A DNA stretch of 64,000 nucleotides, from the NCBI RefSeq assembly GCF_024793895.1, contig NZ_JANUSB010000015.1, positions 1,631,157 to 1,695,156 on the forward strand, in the 5' to 3' direction. Each line of letters begins with the position of its first letter. Position 1 is the first letter of the stretch. The notes beneath the pieces were generated by a model. The model had not been told where the DNA came from. It made no database searches and worked only from the letters and a program-made list of their open reading frames with translations. Positions 59,318-64,000 of the stretch are shown here, piece by piece. This stretch comes from Serratia sp. AKBS12. GTDB lineage: Bacteria > Pseudomonadota > Gammaproteobacteria > Enterobacterales > Enterobacteriaceae. A program made the position numbers and the translations under genes.

Positions 59318-62300
59318 ATGAGCAATTCTGATAATCGTAGCCGTTCCGCGTCCGACTCTTCCCGTTACACCCTGCCCGAGCGTGCGGGCGATCTGCGCCA
59401 ACTGGGGCAGTTGACCGGCTCGGCCTGCGCGGTCGAATGCGCGGAAATTATCGAGCGCCATAGCGGTCCGGTAATGCTGATCGCGCCGGATATGCAAAAT
59501 GCCCTGCGCCTGCGCGACGAAATTCAGCAGTTCACCGACCAGATGGTCAGTACGCTGTCGGATTGGGAAACGCTGCCGTACGATAGCTTCTCGCCGCATC
59601 AGGAAATCATCTCGGCGCGCCTGTCCAGCCTGTATCATCTGCCTACCATGGCACGCGGTGTGATCATTCTCCCAGTGAATACGCTGATGCAGCGCGTCTG
59701 CCCGCATGAGTTTCTGCATGGCCATGCGCTGGTGATGCAAAAAGGCCAACGCCTGTCGCGCAACAAACTACGCGCTCAGTTGGAACAGGCCGGCTATCGC
59801 AGCGTCGATCAGGTCATGGAGCACGGGGAGTTCGCTACCCGCGGCGCTCTGCTGGATTTATACCCGATGGGCAGCGAAGAGCCTTACCGCATTGATTTCT
59901 TTGATGACGAAATCGACAGCCTGCGCATCTTCGACGTTGACAGCCAACGCACGCTGAGCGAGGTTGAGGCGATCAATCTGCTGCCGGCTCACGAATTCCC
60001 CACCGACAAAAACGCCATCGAACTGTTCCGCAGCCAGTGGCGCGAACGGTTCGAGGTGCGCCGTGACGCCGAACACATCTATCAGCAGGTTAGCAAAGGC
60101 ACCTGGCCGGCCGGCATCGAGTATTGGCAGCCGCTGTTCTTCAGTCAGCCACTGCCGTCGCTGTTCAGTTACCTGCCGGACAATACTCTGATCGTCAACA
60201 CCGGCAATCTGGAAAGCGCCGCCGAGCGTTTCTGGCAGGACGTCAATCAGCGTTATGAAAGCCGACGCGTTGACCCGATGCGCCCGCTGGTGGCGCCGGA
60301 AAGCCTGTGGCTGCGGGTAGACAGCCTGTTTGCCGAACTGAAGGCCTGGCCGCGCATCGCGCTGAAAACCGAAGAGCTGCCCAAAAAAGCCGGCAATACC
60401 AATCTGGACTATCAGACGCTGCCGGATCTGGCGGTTCAGGCGCAGCAAAAGGCGCCGCTGGACAATTTGCGTCGCTTTATCGAAGGCTTCGACGGCAGCG
60501 TGATTTTTTCGGTGGAAAGCGAGGGGCGGCGCGAAACGCTGCAAGACCTGCTCGGCCGCATCAAGCTCAACGCCAGCCTGATACACAGGCTCGAACAGGC
60601 TGAACCGGCGGGCCGCTATATGATGGTCGGCGCATCCGAACGCGGGTTCCTTGACGGCCTGCGCCAGCGGGCGCTGATCTGTGAGAGCGATTTGCTCGGC
60701 GAACGCGTCAACCGTCGTCGTCAGGACAATCGCCGCACCATCAATACCGATACGCTGATCCGTAACCTGGCGGAGCTACACCCGGGGCAGCCGGTGGTGC
60801 ATCTGGAACACGGCGTCGGGCGCTATGTCGGCCTGACAACGCTGGAAGCCGGCGGCATCAAGGCCGAATACCTGATTCTATCCTATGCCGGCGACGACAA
60901 GCTGTATGTGCCGGTATCGTCGTTACATCTGATCAGTCGCTATGCCGGCGGTGCCGATGAAAGCGCACCGCTGCATAAACTGGGGGGTGATGCCTGGGCA
61001 CGCGCACGACAGAAAGCGGCGGAAAAAGTGCGCGACGTGGCCGCCGAGCTGCTGGATATTTATGCCCAGCGCGCGGCGAAGAGCGGCTATGCCTTCAAGC
61101 ATGACCGCGAACAGTATCAGCTGTTCTGCCAGACCTTCCCGTTCGAAACCACCCCGGATCAGGAGCAGGCAATCAATGCAGTACTGAGCGACATGTGCCA
61201 GCCGCTGGCCATGGATCGCCTGGTGTGTGGCGACGTCGGTTTCGGCAAGACCGAAGTGGCGATGCGTGCCGCCTTCCTGGCGGTAGAGAACGGCAAACAG
61301 GTGGCGGTATTGGTGCCAACCACGCTGCTGGCGCAACAGCACTTCGATAACTTCCGCGATCGCTTCGCCACCTGGCCAATCCGCATTGAAATGATGTCGC
61401 GTTTCCGCAGCGCCAAAGAGCAGCAGCAGGTGCTGGATGACGCCGCCGACGGCAAGGTCGATATCGTTATCGGCACCCATAAACTGTTGCAGAACGATTT
61501 GCGCTGGAAAGATCTTGGCCTGTTAATCGTCGACGAAGAACACCGTTTTGGCGTGCGCCATAAAGAGCGCATCAAGGCAATGCGCGCCGACGTCGATATC
61601 CTGACGCTGACCGCCACACCAATCCCACGCACCCTGAATATGGCGATGAGCGGCATGCGCGATCTGTCGATCATCGCGACGCCGCCGGCACGCCGTCTGG
61701 CCGTGAAGACCTTCGTGCGCGAATACGATAGCCTGGTGGTACGTGAGGCGATTCTGCGCGAAGTGCTGCGTGGCGGGCAGGTTTATTATCTGTACAACGA
61801 CGTTGAGAACATTGACAAGGCCGCACAACGGCTGGCGGAGCTGGTGCCGGAAGCGCGTATTGCCATTGGCCATGGCCAGATGCGCGAACGCGATCTGGAA
61901 CGGGTGATGAACGACTTCCACCACCAGCGTTTCAACGTGCTGGTCTGCACTACCATTATTGAAACCGGTATCGATATTCCCAGCGCCAATACCATCATCA
62001 TCGAGCGTGCCGACCGTTTCGGGCTGGCGCAATTGCACCAGCTACGTGGCCGCGTTGGGCGCTCGCATCACCAGGCCTACGCCTACCTGCTGACACCGAA
62101 TCCAAAGGCGATGAGCGCCGACGCGCACAAGCGACTGGAAGCGATCGCCACCCTGGAAGACCTCGGTGCCGGCTTTGCACTGGCGACCCACGATCTGGAA
62201 ATCCGCGGGGCCGGCGAGCTGCTGGGCGAAGATCAGAGTGGCCAGATGACCACCATCGGCTTTTCGTTGTATATGGAACTGCTGGAAAGCGCGGTGGATG

Positions 62301-62797
62301 CGCTAAAACACGGCCGCGAACCGTCACTGGAAGATTTGACCAGTAGCCAGACCGAAGTGGAACTGCGCATGCCGGCGTTGTTGCCGGATGATTTCATCCC
62401 TGACGTAAATACCCGACTGTCATTCTATAAGCGTGTTGCCAGTGCGAAAAACGAAGGGGAACTGGAAGAGCTGAAAGTCGAGCTGATCGACCGCTTCGGC
62501 AAGCTGCCAGACGCGGCGCGCAACCTGTTGCACAGCGCGGCGTTGCGCCAGCGTGCGCAAAACCTGGGTATCAAGCGAATCGAAGGCAACGAACGCGGTG
62601 GTTTTATCGAGTTTGGCGACAAAAACCGCGTCGACCCCGGCTACTTGATTGGCCTGTTGCAAAGCAAACCGCAGGTTTACCGTCTGGATGGCCCCACCAA
62701 GCTGAAGTTTATGCTCGACCTGACCGATCGCAGCAAGCGGTTGACCTTTATCGACGAGTTACTGACGGCGTTCCGCGAGCATACGCTGGCGGTCTGA
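59318..62797 (+). CDS. mfd: Transcription-repair coupling factor Mfd
   Basis: Mfd removes RNA polymerase stalled at DNA damage and recruits UvrA. The 1159-residue protein has the UvrB-like N-terminal module, the RNA-polymerase-interacting region (VVHLEHGVGRYVGL, about 490-500), and the translocase with Walker A GDVGFGKTE (about 643-651), DEEH box and GRVGRSHHQAYAYLL. The C-terminal domain D7 follows. It is 11 residues longer than the E. coli protein, mainly a polar N-terminal extension (SNSDNRSRSASDSS). Confidence 0.96.
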   Translation: MSNSDNRSRSASDSSRYTLPERAGDLRQLGQLTGSACAVECAEIIERHSGPVMLIAPDMQNALRLRDEIQQFTDQMVSTLSDWETLPYDSFSPHQEIISARLSSLYHLPTMARGVIILPVNTLMQRVCPHEFLHGHALVMQKGQRLSRNKLRAQLEQAGYRSVDQVMEHGEFATRGALLDLYPMGSEEPYRIDFFDDEIDSLRIFDVDSQRTLSEVEAINLLPAHEFPTDKNAIELFRSQWRERFEVRRDAEHIYQQVSKGTWPAGIEYWQPLFFSQPLPSLFSYLPDNTLIVNTGNLESAAERFWQDVNQRYESRRVDPMRPLVAPESLWLRVDSLFAELKAWPRIALKTEELPKKAGNTNLDYQTLPDLAVQAQQKAPLDNLRRFIEGFDGSVIFSVESEGRRETLQDLLGRIKLNASLIHRLEQAEPAGRYMMVGASERGFLDGLRQRALICESDLLGERVNRRRQDNRRTINTDTLIRNLAELHPGQPVVHLEHGVGRYVGLTTLEAGGIKAEYLILSYAGDDKLYVPVSSLHLISRYAGGADESAPLHKLGGDAWARARQKAAEKVRDVAAELLDIYAQRAAKSGYAFKHDREQYQLFCQTFPFETTPDQEQAINAVLSDMCQPLAMDRLVCGDVGFGKTEVAMRAAFLAVENGKQVAVLVPTTLLAQQHFDNFRDRFATWPIRIEMMSRFRSAKEQQQVLDDAADGKVDIVIGTHKLLQNDLRWKDLGLLIVDEEHRFGVRHKERIKAMRADVDILTLTATPIPRTLNMAMSGMRDLSIIATPPARRLAVKTFVREYDSLVVREAILREVLRGGQVYYLYNDVENIDKAAQRLAELVPEARIAIGHGQMRERDLERVMNDFHHQRFNVLVCTTIIETGIDIPSANTIIIERADRFGLAQLHQLRGRVGRSHHQAYAYLLTPNPKAMSADAHKRLEAIATLEDLGAGFALATHDLEIRGAGELLGEDQSGQMTTIGFSLYMELLESAVDALKHGREPSLEDLTSSQTEVELRMPALLPDDFIPDVNTRLSFYKRVASAKNEGELEELKVELIDRFGKLPDAARNLLHSAALRQRAQNLGIKRIEGNERGGFIEFGDKNRVDPGYLIGLLQSKPQVYRLDGPTKLKFMLDLTDRSKRLTFIDELLTAFREHTLAV

Positions 62798-62813
62798 TGG
62801 CGCGTTGACCGTG

Positions 62814-62838
62814 GTCCTGCCGAGGCTAGCGGCAGGAC
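62814..62838 (+). terminator. Hairpin after mfd
   Basis: GTCCTGCC (62814-62821) pairs with GGCAGGAC (62831-62838), 17 bases after the mfd stop. No T run follows. Confidence 0.5.
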
Positions 62839-62922
62839 GCACCTTCAGCGGCGTGGTTCAACAATCGAGTGCCGCGTCACTATGGCCTGGCCGGCGCGGC
62901 GAGCAGAATGGCGGGCAAATAG

Positions 62923-62993
62923 AAACCCGCGTCAATGTTAATGCCACTCGCTCAACGTATTGAGCGATCAGAGCTAACACTGGCCGCGGGTTT
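62923..62993 (-). terminator. Long nested hairpin at the end of ycfJ
   Basis: AAACCCGCG (62923-62931) pairs with CGCGGGTTT (62985-62993), and inside it TCGCTCAA (62948-62955) pairs with TTGAGCGA (62960-62967). Between them, 62931-62946 and 62972-62984 are partly complementary, and mismatches become G-U pairs only in minus-strand RNA. This points to the ycfJ message end. A short T-rich tail (TTTCTATTT) follows on that strand. Confidence 0.6.
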
Positions 62994-63004
62994 AATTCTT
63001 GTCG

Positions 63005-63559
63005 TTACGCCTGGGTCGTGGTTGGCTTGTTCAACACCAGCTGGCCACTTTTATCCAATGGGATTTGCGTACCCGGATCGTGATCCATACGGATCTTGCC
63101 CTGCTGGTCGCCGATCTTGTAGGTCACATCGTAACCCAGCGTTTTCTGTGATTTGTCATACACCGTTTTACAGCGCTGCTGTGTACTGGTGGTGGTGTCG
63201 TTGTTCTGCATCGAGCCCTGGATCTGGTTACCGGCGTAGCCGCCGCCCAGCGCACCGACCACGGTGGCGACATCACGGCCGCGTCCACCGCCGAACTGAT
63301 GACCAATCACCCCACCGGCAACTGCCCCCAACACCGAACCGGCAATGCGGTTTTCATCCTGCACCGGCGCACGGTGCGTCACCGTGACATTGCGGCATTC
63401 CCGGCGCGGCGTCTTGATGGTTTCCTTGATTGGTGTTGCATTGAGCACCTGTGCGTACTGTGGGGCGGAAGAGAAAACGTTCATACCACCGGCGACGGCC
63501 GCAATGCCCAGCGCCGCTGCTACGCCAATTCCTACACCCGCTAACATTGACTTGTTCAC
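63005..63559 (-). CDS. ycfJ: Glycine-zipper 2TM protein YcfJ
   Basis: The 184-residue envelope protein has an N-terminal hydrophobic anchor (LAGVGIGVAAALGIAAVAGG) and a glycine-zipper 2TM domain (GSVLGAVAGGVIGHQFGGGRGRDVATVVGALGGGYAGNQIQG, about 85-125). It follows E. coli YcfJ nearly residue by residue. The start is GTG at 63559 (GTG-AAC-AAG), matching E. coli MNKSMLAG and preceded by GGAGG; the codon for M5 is an alternative. The role is unknown. Confidence 0.92.
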   Translation of the reverse strand: MNKSMLAGVGIGVAAALGIAAVAGGMNVFSSAPQYAQVLNATPIKETIKTPRRECRNVTVTHRAPVQDENRIAGSVLGAVAGGVIGHQFGGGRGRDVATVVGALGGGYAGNQIQGSMQNNDTTTSTQQRCKTVYDKSQKTLGYDVTYKIGDQQGKIRMDHDPGTQIPLDKSGQLVLNKPTTTQA

Positions 63560-64000
63560 AGGAAATCCTCCTGAAAGTGTTACCACGCATTTTGCACCGG
63601 GGAAGACTACCAACGTTGCACCGCGCTTATTATTTTGCGCATTGGCGGCACGCGATCTCCCGGTTTACGGCGTGCGCGCTGCGCCGTCTGTAAACACGAT
63701 AAAGTCTGCACAAGGATTGTTGTTGCTGCAATAAGACGATGTGACCAAAGATGCGGGAAATCATGCCAATCGGCGTTGTTTAGGACGAATCTTAACTATC
63801 CACGCGTAAATAATAACATTTTATACTGCCAGGTCGGTTGTCGCCGTCCCAATATGGCGGTGCAGTTAAAAAACCCCGCCGTTGCGGCGTGGTCAGACTG
63901 ATGACAAACCGCATTCCTGCACAGAGCGAGTAGAGGCCAATAAATAAAAATCATGAAACTCAATTTATTGATTTCCGGCTGTTCACCACAAAGCAGGAAA
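63560..64000. other. Window end, no supported gene
   Basis: Upstream of ycfJ the sequence holds an imperfect inverted repeat near 63662-63692. At 63871-63892 a GC hairpin is followed on the minus strand by TTTTTT, suggesting a terminator for a minus-strand unit to the right. An ATG at 63953 opens a frame to the window edge but has no ribosome site, so I do not call it. Confidence 0.4.

Overview
The window looks like chromosome of a Serratia-type enterobacterium (Yersiniaceae). The proteins resemble E. coli K-12 orthologues throughout, base composition is GC-rich, and the right half keeps the E. coli icd-to-mfd gene order. It also carries genes E. coli K-12 lacks, such as hutFCIG. I cannot fix the species from sequence alone. 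No tRNA, rRNA, CRISPR array or intact insertion sequence was found. Protein comparisons are from memory of the named E. coli or phage proteins; no search was run.

Left part (1-21.8 kb). Histidine catabolism: hutF (cut by the window edge), the repressor hutC, and hutI-hutG, with HutC-type palindromes in both promoter regions. A D-aminopeptidase-like serine hydrolase follows, then a periplasmic chorismate mutase, a CigR-type secreted protein, the nucleoside porin Tsx and the exporter YddG. The putrescine-to-GABA route comes next: puuP-puuA facing puuD-puuR-puuC-puuB, without puuE. Then an SDR oxidoreductase, a UspA-type protein, a YgdI/YgdR lipoprotein and a stress set (manganese catalase KatN, YciE, and divergent YciG).

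Accessory centre (21.8-26 kb). This is the most unusual stretch. It holds a shortened, diverged YbdK/GCS2-type ligase coupled to a 61-residue protein of unknown function, a candidate structured small RNA with its own promoter and terminator, and a decayed lambdoid prophage scar. The scar contains a Q-like antiterminator with frameshifts, a holin, a broken lysozyme and an integrase fragment whose catalytic tyrosine is isoleucine. It ends against the 3' end of icd, a classical phage attachment site.

Right part (26-64 kb). The conserved block runs icd, rluE, nudJ, mnmA, hflD, purB, phoPQ, roxA, pepT, potABC(D), cobB, nagK, lolCDE, mfd, ycfJ. Several insertions interrupt it: an LprI-like gene; two acetyltransferases, a MocR regulator and the yegW/yegTUV set between purB and phoP; hcxB between roxA and pepT; and an alpha-glucoside PTS locus (EIICB, GH4 hydrolase, RpiR regulator) that separates potD from potABC.

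Together the genes import and degrade amines and amino acids (hut, puu, pot), sense magnesium and envelope stress (phoPQ), sort lipoproteins (lolCDE), and maintain tRNA, rRNA and DNA (mnmA, rluE, roxA, mfd).
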